From Lichenicola sp964658455 (GTDB lineage: Bacteria > Pseudomonadota > Alphaproteobacteria > Acetobacterales > Acetobacteraceae): a stretch of DNA of 64,000 nucleotides. Within the stretch, counting starts at the first letter, position 1. Each line of letters starts with the position of its first letter. A program made the translations under genes and the position numbers. Under the pieces are notes generated by a model. The model ran no database searches. It was not told the DNA's origin and saw only the letters and a program-made list of their open reading frames with translations. This document shows positions 57,321-64,000 of this stretch, one piece after another. Location: assembly GCA_964658455.1 (NCBI GenBank), contig CAZZZA010000001.1, positions 1 through 64,000 on the forward strand, in the 5' to 3' direction.

Positions 57321-58619
57321 CTACCCGGACCCGCCGATCTCGTGCCCCGGCGCCGTCTCCGGCATGGCGAGGAACAGCGCCGCCAGCGCGCAGTAGGCTG
57401 CCCCGCCCGATGTCAGGAACGCGGCCGGGTAGCCGAAATGGTCGACGATGATGCCGGCGGCCAGGCCGCTCAGCGACGCGCCGATGCCCTGGACGGTCGC
57501 CACCGCGCCCTGGGCCAGGTTGAAGCGGCCGGTGCCGAGCATCAGGTCGGCGATGATCAGGGGCGTGATCGCGCCGAAGATGCCGGCACCGACGCCGTCC
57601 AGCAGTTGCACGGCGATCAGCCATGGCGCGCTGTCGGAAAAGGTGTAGAGCACGGCTCGCACCGGCAGCACCGCGAAGCCGAGCAGCAGGATCGGCTTGC
57701 GACCGAACCGTTCCGCGGTGCGGCCGACGGCGAGCGCCACCGGCAGCATGATGAGCTGGGCCGCGATGATGCAGGACGACATCATCGCCGTCGCCCAGGC
57801 CGGGTGCGACTGCGCCAGCTTCTGTCCCACCAGCGGCAGCAGCGGCGCGTTGGCGAAATGGAACAGCATCGCGCACAGGGCAAAGACGATCAGCGGCCGC
57901 GAGCGCAGCAGCGACCGGTAGGCGGACGGCGCCTGCGTGCCGGTCGCGTCGGCGTCCTGGCCCGCGGCGTCGCCGGCGCCCAGTCCGCGTGCACGGTCCT
58001 GGTCGATCGCGCCCGCCGGGATCGAGAGCATCGCGATCGAGGCCAGGGCCGCGAACACCGGCACCATCAGGAACACCGCGCGTTGCGCGAACACATAGCC
58101 GACCGCGCCGGCCACGGTGGCGATCGCGACGTTGCCGGCATGGTCGAACGCGGCGTTGCGCCCCATCTGGCGGGCCAGGCGCGCCCGCGTGTAGAGGCCG
58201 AGCGTCACCGCGGCGACCGCCGGTCCGAACACGTCGCCGACGACGGCGATGCCGGTGTTGGCGATCAGCACTGGCCAGAAACGCGGGACGGCAAAGATCA
58301 CCGCCGCGCCGAGGCCGACCACCATCAGCGCCAGCACCACGGCGCCGCGCTTGCGGCGGGTGGCGTCGATCGCCGCCCCTGCCGGCGTCTGCGCCAGCAG
58401 CCCGAGCAGCCCGCTGACCGTGGTCACCCAGCCGACCTCGGTCTGGCTCCAATGCTGCTCGGTGATCAGGAACACGTTGAGGTAGGGCCCGAGCGCGCCA
58501 CGCACGTCGGCGAGCAGGAAATTCACCGCATCCAGCGATCGTGGCCGGAAGCCGGCCCGCTTCGCCCGCTCGGTCACGCCATCCAGGCGCGTGCCGGTTG
58601 CCGCGCTGCCTGTCGTCAT
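57321..58619 (-). CDS. major facilitator superfamily transporter
   Basis: A 432-residue MFS transporter with 12 hydrophobic segments and a hydrophilic loop between helices 6 and 7 ('DQDRARGLGAGDAAGQDADA'). Loop motifs resemble family signature A: 'PAGAAIDATRRKRGAVVLAL' between helices 2 and 3, and 'GRTAERFGRKPILLLG' between 8 and 9. The text 'RSLDAVNFLLADVRGALGPY' at the N-terminus is typical of a group annotated only as MFS. The substrate is unknown. The ATG at 58619 lies 38 bases after the stop of the next MFS gene, so they may be co-transcribed although unrelated in sequence. Confidence 0.8.
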   Translation of the reverse strand: MTTGSAATGTRLDGVTERAKRAGFRPRSLDAVNFLLADVRGALGPYLNVFLITEQHWSQTEVGWVTTVSGLLGLLAQTPAGAAIDATRRKRGAVVLALMVVGLGAAVIFAVPRFWPVLIANTGIAVVGDVFGPAVAAVTLGLYTRARLARQMGRNAAFDHAGNVAIATVAGAVGYVFAQRAVFLMVPVFAALASIAMLSIPAGAIDQDRARGLGAGDAAGQDADATGTQAPSAYRSLLRSRPLIVFALCAMLFHFANAPLLPLVGQKLAQSHPAWATAMMSSCIIAAQLIMLPVALAVGRTAERFGRKPILLLGFAVLPVRAVLYTFSDSAPWLIAVQLLDGVGAGIFGAITPLIIADLMLGTGRFNLAQGAVATVQGIGASLSGLAAGIIVDHFGYPAAFLTSGGAAYCALAALFLAMPETAPGHEIGGSG

Positions 58620-58657
58620 CGTGCCTGTCCCCCCGCCCTCCGTGTCGCGGCGCCGGC

Positions 58658-59815
58658 TCAGGCCGGCCGCAGCCGCAAGGCGACCACGATCCCGGCGCCG
58701 GCCGCCAGGGCGCCGATCGCGAACACCAGCGCCGGACGGGACAGCGCCGCCACCGTGCCCAGCAGCGGCCCGGTGAGACCGATCGCGACGTCCTGGAACG
58801 CGGCGAAGCTCGCCACCGCGAGGCCGCGCGCGTGCGGCGGCACCTGTCGGAACGCCTCGATGCCGAACGCCGGGAACAGCAGCGAACACCCGGCCCCGGT
58901 CAGGCCGGCGCCGAGCAGCGCCACTGCCGGCACCGGCGCCAGCCACAGCAGCAGCTGGCCCACCGCCTCCACCATGAGCGAGACCGCCGCCACCCGCCTG
59001 CCGCCGGCCCGGTCCGGCAGGCCGCCGGCCAGGATGCGGACCGCGACGAAGCCGCCGCCATAGGCGAACAGCGCGAAGCCGGCCCCGGGCCAGTGCAGCT
59101 TCGCGAAATCGAGCGAGGCGAACGCCGAGACCGCCGCGAAGCCGATGCCGCCCAGCATCAGGCCGGTGCCGGGATGCCAGACATGGCCGACGACCTCGGA
59201 CAGCGACACACGCTGCGCCGCCGGCGGCCGCACCGCGCGCAGCGGCGTCACCGGCAGCAGCGCGCAGAGCGGCACCAGCGCGGTCGCCAGCGCCAGCGTC
59301 TCGAACCCGGCCTGCCTGTAGAGGGCGAAGCCGCACGGCGCGCCGAGCGCCAGCGCCGCGTACTGCGCCATGCCGTTCCACGACATCGCCGCCCCGGTGC
59401 GGCCCGGGCCGGCGCGGACGATGGCCCAGCTCAGGATGCCGGTGATCAGCAGGCTCTCGCCCACGCCGAGCACCAGACGCCCGGCGATCAGCACCAGCAG
59501 CGACGCCGTCGCCCCGGCGCCGGGCAGTCCGGAGGCGAGGTAGCACCATCCCGCGCCCGAACAGGCGCACAGGCCAGAGAGCACCGCCGGTTTCGGCCCG
59601 TAGGCGTCGACCAGGCGGCCGGCGGGAATGCGGGTCAGCACCGTCGCCAGCGACTGGATACCCACCACCAGCCCGGCCACCGCGGTGTTGAACCCGAGCG
59701 TATCGCGCACGTGCAGCGGCATGGCGGGCAGCGGCAGGCTGACGGTCAGGAAGCCGAGCGCCATCGTCGCCAGCAGCGGCGCCAGCCGGAGCAGCGGCGT
59801 GCCGTCCCGGTTCAC
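58658..59815 (-). CDS. MFS transporter (YhhS/YfcJ-like)
   Basis: A 385-residue MFS transporter with 12 predicted helices. Helix 2-3 loop reads 'TRIPAGRLVDAYGPKPAVL' (signature A with Gly-Arg-x-x-Asp), and 'LVLGVGESLLITGILSWAIV' in helix 4 is characteristic of the YhhS/YfcJ-like branch, whose members export sugars or drugs. The exact substrate is unknown. It begins ten bases before the end of crcB, in the reading direction bchG to MFS, so it may share the transcript of the bacteriochlorophyll genes. Confidence 0.8.
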   Translation of the reverse strand: MNRDGTPLLRLAPLLATMALGFLTVSLPLPAMPLHVRDTLGFNTAVAGLVVGIQSLATVLTRIPAGRLVDAYGPKPAVLSGLCACSGAGWCYLASGLPGAGATASLLVLIAGRLVLGVGESLLITGILSWAIVRAGPGRTGAAMSWNGMAQYAALALGAPCGFALYRQAGFETLALATALVPLCALLPVTPLRAVRPPAAQRVSLSEVVGHVWHPGTGLMLGGIGFAAVSAFASLDFAKLHWPGAGFALFAYGGGFVAVRILAGGLPDRAGGRRVAAVSLMVEAVGQLLLWLAPVPAVALLGAGLTGAGCSLLFPAFGIEAFRQVPPHARGLAVASFAAFQDVAIGLTGPLLGTVAALSRPALVFAIGALAAGAGIVVALRLRPA

Positions 59816-59825
59816 GGCGTTGCCG

Positions 59826-60257
59826 TCAGCCGTGGTCGCGGCCGGACGGCAGCGCCGCCGCGACCGTGGGCGGCCCGCGCAGCGACGTCGCCAGCAGCGC
59901 GCCGGCGGCGACGCCAGCCAGGCAGAGCGCCACCGACAGCACGACGTTGCCCAGCGCCTGCCCGACGCGACCGTCGCGGGCCAGGTCCAGCGTCTGCAGG
60001 CTGAAGGCGGAGAAGGTGGTGAAGCCGCCGCAAAGACCGACCATCACGAAGGTGCGCAGCTCCGCCGGGGCGGCGAAGCGGCTGTCGGCGGCGGTAAGCA
60101 CGGCGAAGCAGCCGATCACGAACGAGCCGACCACGTTGATCAGCAGCGTACCCCAGGGAAAGGCCGGCCCGGTCAGCGCGACCATGACGTTGCCGACCCA
60201 GGCCCGCAGCACGCTGCCGATCGCGCCGCCGATCGCGACCAGGACGTAGCTCAGCAT
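59826..60257 (-). CDS. crcB: CrcB/Fluc fluoride exporter
   Basis: A 143-residue Fluc-type fluoride channel subunit with four helices. Family text is clear: 'VAIGGAIGSVLRAWVGNVM' at the start, 'FPWGTLLINVVGSFVIGCFA' near 33 (Asn of the pore), and 'LCGGFTTFSAFSLQTLDLA' near 73 (the Thr-Phe-Ser-Ala-Phe-Ser box that lines the pore). It forms antiparallel dimers in the inner membrane. It is 15 bases after tspO; there is no room for a fluoride riboswitch directly upstream, so expression probably comes from the upstream photosynthesis transcript. Confidence 0.93.
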   Translation of the reverse strand: MLSYVLVAIGGAIGSVLRAWVGNVMVALTGPAFPWGTLLINVVGSFVIGCFAVLTAADSRFAAPAELRTFVMVGLCGGFTTFSAFSLQTLDLARDGRVGQALGNVVLSVALCLAGVAAGALLATSLRGPPTVAAALPSGRDHG

Positions 60258-60272
60258 CGGGCGGTCTCGCGT

Positions 60273-60773
60273 TCAGGCGGTGCGGGCGGTGGCGCCGAAC
60301 GGCCGGTTCAGCCGCACGATCGCCAGATTGAGGAAGGCGGCGATCGTCACCCACAGCAGATAGGGGAGCAGCAGGCAGGCCGCCAGCGTCGAGTATGGCC
60401 ACAGCGCCACCACCAGCGCCGCCACCGACAGCCACAGGCCGAACACCTCGACCATCGCCCAGTCCGGGCGTTTCGCGGTGAAGAACAGCCAGCTCCAGGC
60501 GATGTTGAACAGCGCGTTGACCGCGAACAGCGCGATCAGCGTGGTCCGGCTGCCGGGCGCGGTCAGATGCGGCCAGACCGCTACCACGGCCCACACCGTC
60601 AGCGCGCCGATCGTGCTCCAGACCGGGGCGAACACCCAGCCCGGCGGCTGCCAGCTCGGCTTGCGCAGGGCGAAATACCACGGGCCGATCCGCGTCAGCG
60701 CACCGCCGATCCCCAGCACCGCCAGCACGCAGACGGCGGCGACCACGACCGGACGCTGGAGGAAGTCGAGCAT
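60273..60773 (-). CDS. tspO: TspO/MBR family tryptophan-rich sensory protein
   Basis: A 166-residue five-helix membrane protein. The family blocks 'WYFALRKPSWQPPGWVFAPV' followed by WSTIGAL (about 32-58), 'NALFNIAWSWLFFTAKRPDW' (about 86-105) and 'LPYLLWVTIAAFLNLAIVRL' (about 132-151) are all present, rich in Trp as expected. TspO binds porphyrins and in Rhodobacter sphaeroides negatively affects photosynthesis-gene expression in response to oxygen. Its start overlaps the bchP stop (TGATG), tying it to bacteriochlorophyll synthesis here. Confidence 0.93.
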   Translation of the reverse strand: MLDFLQRPVVVAAVCVLAVLGIGGALTRIGPWYFALRKPSWQPPGWVFAPVWSTIGALTVWAVVAVWPHLTAPGSRTTLIALFAVNALFNIAWSWLFFTAKRPDWAMVEVFGLWLSVAALVVALWPYSTLAACLLLPYLLWVTIAAFLNLAIVRLNRPFGATARTA

Positions 60774-61963
60774 CAGGCGGAAATCAGGCCCGAGAGATGC
60801 GCCACGTTCTTGAAGAAGATGCGCATGTGCGCCGCCGGCTTGGCCCGCACCAGTTGCTTGGTCATGTAGGCCGCCCAGGTCAGATCCTGCACGTCGGGAT
60901 CGCGGCAGATACTGCAGAAGCGCTCGCGCCGGCCGTCGGTTGCATACCAGAAGCGCTGCATGATCGACAGGATCCTGAACACCTGCCCGTGCGATCGCAT
61001 GAAACGCTTGCGCGCCAGGCGCAGCGCGCGGACGTCGCCGGTCCGGCAGAAGCGGTCGGCGGCCTGTGCTGCCAGCCGCCCGCCGGTCATGGCGTAGTAG
61101 ATGCCCTCGCCGGAGGCCGGCGCCACCACGCCCGCCGCATCGCCGGCCAGCACCACGTTGCGGCCATCGTCCCAGCGTCGCAGCGGCTTCATCGGGATCG
61201 GCGCGCCCTCGCGGCGGATCGTCGTCGCATGCTCGAGCCCGGCGGTGCGGCGCAGTGCCGCGAGCGCCTTGCGCTGGCCGAAGCCCTTTTGCGCGCTGCC
61301 GAGCCCGACGCTGGTGGTCGGGCCGTGCGGAAACACCCAGCCGTAGAAATCCGGCGAATGCGCGCTGCTGTAGTAGACGTCGCACGCGTTGGCATCCTCG
61401 CTGCCGGGGGCGCGTTCCGGCGAGCGCACGATCTCGTGGAACGCGAACACGTAGGGCATCCCGGCCGCGCCCTTGACGCTCTGCAGCGCCACCTGGGACT
61501 TGGCGCCGTCGGCCCCGATCACCACCCGGGTCCTGACCGCGACCTCGCCGCCCTGCGCGTCGGTGTAGGAAACGGTCGCGGTGCCGTCCGCATGCGCGGT
61601 GCTGCGCAGGAAGGTGCCGCGGCGGCGGGCGGCGCCGGCCGCGGCGGCCCGCTCGCGCAGCCATTCGTCGAAACCCTCGCGATCCACCATGCCGACAAAC
61701 CCGCCGGCGCGGATCGGCATGTGCGCGATCCTGGCCGACGGCGCGACGATCCGCGCCGCGGTGATGTGCGCGACCAGCATCGAATCCGGGATCTCGAACT
61801 CGGTGATCGCCGCCGGCGGGATCGCCCCGCCGCACGGCTTGATCCGGCCGGCCTTGTCAAGCAGCAGCACCGAGCGACCGCCACGCGCCAGATCGTGGGC
61901 GGCGGTCGCACCGGCCGGGCCGCCGCCGACCACGACGACGTCGAAATCCGAAGGCACGTTCAT
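60773..61963 (-). CDS. bchP: geranylgeranyl diphosphate reductase (bacteriochlorophyll)
   Basis: A 396-residue flavoprotein that reduces the geranylgeranyl tail of bacteriochlorophyll to phytyl. The FAD motif is 'DVVVVGGGPAGATAAHDLAR' (residues 8-27). 'IKPCGGAIPPAAITEFEIPD' near 42 is distinctive for BchP/ChlP, as are 'FYGWVFPHGPTTSVGLGSAQ' near 215 and 'NVVLAGDAAGVVAPASGEGI' followed by YYAMTGG near 285. The start overlaps the pucC-like stop (ATGA) and the stop overlaps tspO. It acts after BchG in the pathway, matching the gene order bchG-pucC-bchP. Confidence 0.95.
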   Translation of the reverse strand: MNVPSDFDVVVVGGGPAGATAAHDLARGGRSVLLLDKAGRIKPCGGAIPPAAITEFEIPDSMLVAHITAARIVAPSARIAHMPIRAGGFVGMVDREGFDEWLRERAAAAGAARRRGTFLRSTAHADGTATVSYTDAQGGEVAVRTRVVIGADGAKSQVALQSVKGAAGMPYVFAFHEIVRSPERAPGSEDANACDVYYSSAHSPDFYGWVFPHGPTTSVGLGSAQKGFGQRKALAALRRTAGLEHATTIRREGAPIPMKPLRRWDDGRNVVLAGDAAGVVAPASGEGIYYAMTGGRLAAQAADRFCRTGDVRALRLARKRFMRSHGQVFRILSIMQRFWYATDGRRERFCSICRDPDVQDLTWAAYMTKQLVRAKPAAHMRIFFKNVAHLSGLISA

Positions 61964-63282
61964 GGACTGTCTCCGATCATGCCACCTGGAAGCGTCACGG
62001 GCCGGCCGGCCGGTTCGATGCCGAACACCCTGGCGGCCTGGATCGCCGCCAGCAGGAACAGGCCCGCTTCGATCACCAGCACCACCGCGTAGGCCTGCGC
62101 CGGCAGCGGCAGCACCGCGCGGGCGGCCTGGATCGCGCCGGCGCCGCCAAGTCCGCCGGCCGCGAACGCCAGCGCCTGCGCCGCGCCCCACAGGCCGATC
62201 CTGACCCCGCCGCGACGCGCGCCGGCCATCTGCATCATCGCCCCAATCGCCGCCACAGCGAACACGCCGTTGCCCAGGCCGAGCCCGGCCGCCGCGGCCA
62301 GGAGCAGCAACGGCGCATGGATCAGGCCGGAGACCGCCAGCAGCGCCAGCGCCAGCGCCGAGGCGGCGCAGCCGCCCAGCGTCCAGTGCCGCAGCGAAGG
62401 GGCGAGGCCGCGCCCGGCGCCGACCGCCACCGCCAGCATGCCGAGCAGCGCGCCGCCATGCTGCAGGCCGGTGAGCTGCGCGCTCTGTCCCGGCGCCATC
62501 GCGAACACCGCGCCCGCGAACGGCTCGAGCAGGATCTCCTCGGCGCTGTAGGCCAGCATCGAGATCGCCACGAAGCCGGTGAATCGTCTGGCCTGGCGAT
62601 CGCGCCACACCTGCCGCAGCGCCGTGGCCAGGCTCACCCGGGCGACGGCCTCGGCCGGGACGGCGCCGTCGCGCTCCAGGCCGGCGGTCGCCAGCAGCGT
62701 CACCAGCACCGCGAGCCCCGCCACGCCGCCGGTCACCAGGGTCAGCCGGTGCAGCGAGAACGGCCGCAGCGCCTGGCCGGAGAGGCCGGCGGTGACGGCG
62801 ATGCCGGCGATCATCATGATCCAGACCGTCGATGCCGCGGCCGGCCGGCGCGACGGCGCGACCTGCGCCGACAGCAGCGCCAGCAGCGCGGTGCCGCTGG
62901 TGCCGACGCCGATGCCGATCACCGCATAGGCCAGGAGCGCCAGGGCGATGCCGGCCGCGCGCGCCGACCCGCCGAGCAGGCCGATCGCCTGTGCCGCCAG
63001 CAGCGCCCCGGCGCCGAGCAGCACCATGCCGCCGACGATCCAGCCGGTGCGCCTCCCGCCCTGGTCGGAGCCGTGGCCCATCGCCGGCCGGATCACCTGC
63101 ACCGCGTAATGCAGCGCCACCAGCGCGGCCGGCAGCAGCGCCGGCAGGCCGAGTTCGACCACCATCACCCGGTTCATCGTCACCGTGACCAGCACCACCA
63201 CCGCGCCCAGCATCGCCTGCACCAGGCCGAGCCGCAGGATGCCGCCCCAGCCGAGCGCCGCCCCGGCCGCGCCGCGGCTCAC
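61960..63282 (-). CDS. PucC/Bch2-family light-harvesting assembly membrane protein
   Basis: A 440-residue, about 12-helix MFS-like protein of the BCD/PucC family (bch2/LhaA/PucC), which helps insert bacteriochlorophyll into light-harvesting complexes. The N-terminal 'GWGGILRLGLVQAMLGAVVV' then 'LVTVTMNRVMVVELGLPALL' (about 8-47) is the family hallmark, followed by 'HYAVQVIRPAMGHGSDQGGR' (about 56-75). 'EEILLEPFAGAVFAMAPGQS' lies near 260. The start is GTG 63282, overlapping bchG stop (GTGA). Placement between bchG and bchP matches purple-bacterial photosynthesis clusters. Which complex (LH1 or LH2) it serves cannot be decided. Confidence 0.9.
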   Translation of the reverse strand: MSRGAAGAALGWGGILRLGLVQAMLGAVVVLVTVTMNRVMVVELGLPALLPAALVALHYAVQVIRPAMGHGSDQGGRRTGWIVGGMVLLGAGALLAAQAIGLLGGSARAAGIALALLAYAVIGIGVGTSGTALLALLSAQVAPSRRPAAASTVWIMMIAGIAVTAGLSGQALRPFSLHRLTLVTGGVAGLAVLVTLLATAGLERDGAVPAEAVARVSLATALRQVWRDRQARRFTGFVAISMLAYSAEEILLEPFAGAVFAMAPGQSAQLTGLQHGGALLGMLAVAVGAGRGLAPSLRHWTLGGCAASALALALLAVSGLIHAPLLLLAAAAGLGLGNGVFAVAAIGAMMQMAGARRGGVRIGLWGAAQALAFAAGGLGGAGAIQAARAVLPLPAQAYAVVLVIEAGLFLLAAIQAARVFGIEPAGRPVTLPGGMIGDSP

Positions 63283-64000
63283 GACGCCACCCGCAGCGCC
63301 AGCGCCGCGACCAGCATGCCCAGCACCAGCGCCGAGGTGCCGGTGGCGTTGTAGCGGATCGCCTCGCGCCTCGGGTCGCGCAGCAGGCGCGGCATCAGCG
63401 CCAGCTGCGCCAGCACCAGCAGCGCGATGATCCCGGCATGGACCGGCAGCCGCCACCACAGCAGCAGGCCGATCACGCCGAGCTGCGGCGCCAGCATCAC
63501 CGCGCAGGCCAGCCGGCAGGCCGGTCCGACGCCCAGGCGCGCCGGCAGCGACCGCACGCCGCTGCGCCTGTCGCCCTCGACGGACTTGAAATCGTTGAGC
63601 GTCATGATGCCGTGGGTGGCGATGCTGTAGAGCAGCGCCAGCGCCAGCACCCGCGACGAGGGCAGGCTGCCGGCGGCGACCGCGGCGCCGGCGAACCAGG
63701 GCATCCCCTCGTACGACACGCCGACCGCCAGGTTGCCCCACCAGCCATTGCCCTTCAGACGCAGCGGCGGGGCGCTGTAGATCCAGGCCAGCACCATGCC
63801 CAGCAGCGCCGTCACCCAGACCCAGGGCCCGAGCGCGCACGCCACCGCCATCGCCAGCACCATCCAGGCCGCGGCGATCCGCAGGCCCCAGAGGCCGGGA
63901 ATGCGTCCGGACGGGATCGGCCGTTGCGGCTCGTTGATGGCGTCGACGTCACGGTCGAACCAGTCGTTGATCGCCTGGCTGGCGCCGCACATCAGCGGTC
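63279..64000 (-). CDS. bchG: bacteriochlorophyll synthase (geranylgeranyl transferase), N-terminus missing
   Basis: The last about 240 residues of a UbiA-type prenyltransferase that esterifies bacteriochlorophyllide with geranylgeranyl diphosphate. The first Asp-rich motif 'AINDWFDRDVDAINEPQRPI' lies at the right edge, and the second is 'HGIMTLNDFKSVEGDRRSGV' further on. 'LSYEGMPWFAG'-type text (here 'VSYEGMPWFAGAAV') between them is typical of ChlG/BchG. The reading frame is open to the window end, so the start and first helices lie outside. It is the first visible gene of the bchG-pucC-bchP-tspO unit. Confidence 0.95.
   Translation of the reverse strand, partial: PLMCGASQAINDWFDRDVDAINEPQRPIPSGRIPGLWGLRIAAAWMVLAMAVACALGPWVWVTALLGMVLAWIYSAPPLRLKGNGWWGNLAVGVSYEGMPWFAGAAVAAGSLPSSRVLALALLYSIATHGIMTLNDFKSVEGDRRSGVRSLPARLGVGPACRLACAVMLAPQLGVIGLLLWWRLPVHAGIIALLVLAQLALMPRLLRDPRREAIRYNATGTSALVLGMLVAALALRVAS

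Noticed and set aside
60258..60272. Fluoride riboswitch before crcB
   Set aside because: Only 15 bases separate crcB from tspO, too short for the aptamer, and no aptamer-like text is seen inside tspO.
1..64000. CRISPR arrays, insertion sequences, integrases, attachment sites or replication origins
   Set aside because: No regularly spaced repeats, transposase-like or recombinase-like frames, DnaA-box clusters or att-type direct repeats next to the tRNA were found on reading.

Overview
The window is GC-rich, densely packed chromosomal DNA from an alphaproteobacterium. Several features point to a photosynthetic member of the Acetobacteraceae (Rhodospirillales), of the Rhodopila/Acidiphilium/Acidisphaera kind. 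These are a circularly permuted two-piece tmRNA with an ANDN...AVAA tag, an alphaproteobacterial SspB adaptor, acid-type sedolisin (S53) proteases, and bacteriochlorophyll genes (bchG-pucC-bchP-tspO) at the right edge. The assignment is an inference from gene content; no rRNA is present.

Left part (1-18.4 kb) is mostly core metabolism and housekeeping. It holds the end of a MATE pump, a DUF898 + M48 peptidase pair, a secreted alpha/beta hydrolase with a sedolisin, and a fumA-VOC-SRPBCC operon. Next come sspB beside the tmRNA gene ssrA, which together form the trans-translation tagging and ClpXP delivery system. They are followed by thyX, a MYG1-family gene, a coiled-coil/AT-hook-like protein, FAH and SDR enzymes, nrdB under an NrdR box, a ribosome hibernation factor, a TrmN6-like methyltransferase and ispB.

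The middle (18.4-34 kb) has the translationally coupled pyrE-murI-GT61/discoidin operon, a second sedolisin, citrate synthase, a chorismate mutase-SixA pair, photolyase with a PPP-type phosphatase, the Lhr-like helicase/PdeM DNA-damage pair, and a sulfotransferase.

From 34 to 46.2 kb lies a carbohydrate-acid catabolic island. It contains a beta-hydroxyacid dehydrogenase, a GntR-like LacI regulator with a palindromic operator, and a ribose-type ABC importer (ATPase, two permeases, binding protein). It also contains an extended SDR, an Asp/Glu-racemase-like enzyme lacking the second cysteine, and a complete set of four-carbon acid sugar enzymes (LtnD, OtnI, OtnK, OtnC). Together these would import a tetronate-like acid and convert it to dihydroxyacetone phosphate.

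At 46.3-48.5 kb is a lower-GC accessory locus of four unrecognised genes. A 314-residue protein with a central hydrophobic stretch is ATGA-coupled to a four-helix membrane protein. Downstream is a second copy of the module, in which only the last third of the large protein survives next to a diverged membrane-protein paralogue. This looks like a polymorphic toxin/immunity locus with an orphan C-terminal cassette, and it is the best candidate here for an undescribed system.

The right part (48.6-64 kb) returns to core genes: metallophosphoesterase-serB, miaA, the ilvI-ilvH-ilvC branched-chain operon, Trm112/LON-domain/CnoX-like genes, tRNA-Gly(GCC), two MFS transporters, crcB, and the bacteriochlorophyll tail-addition cluster.
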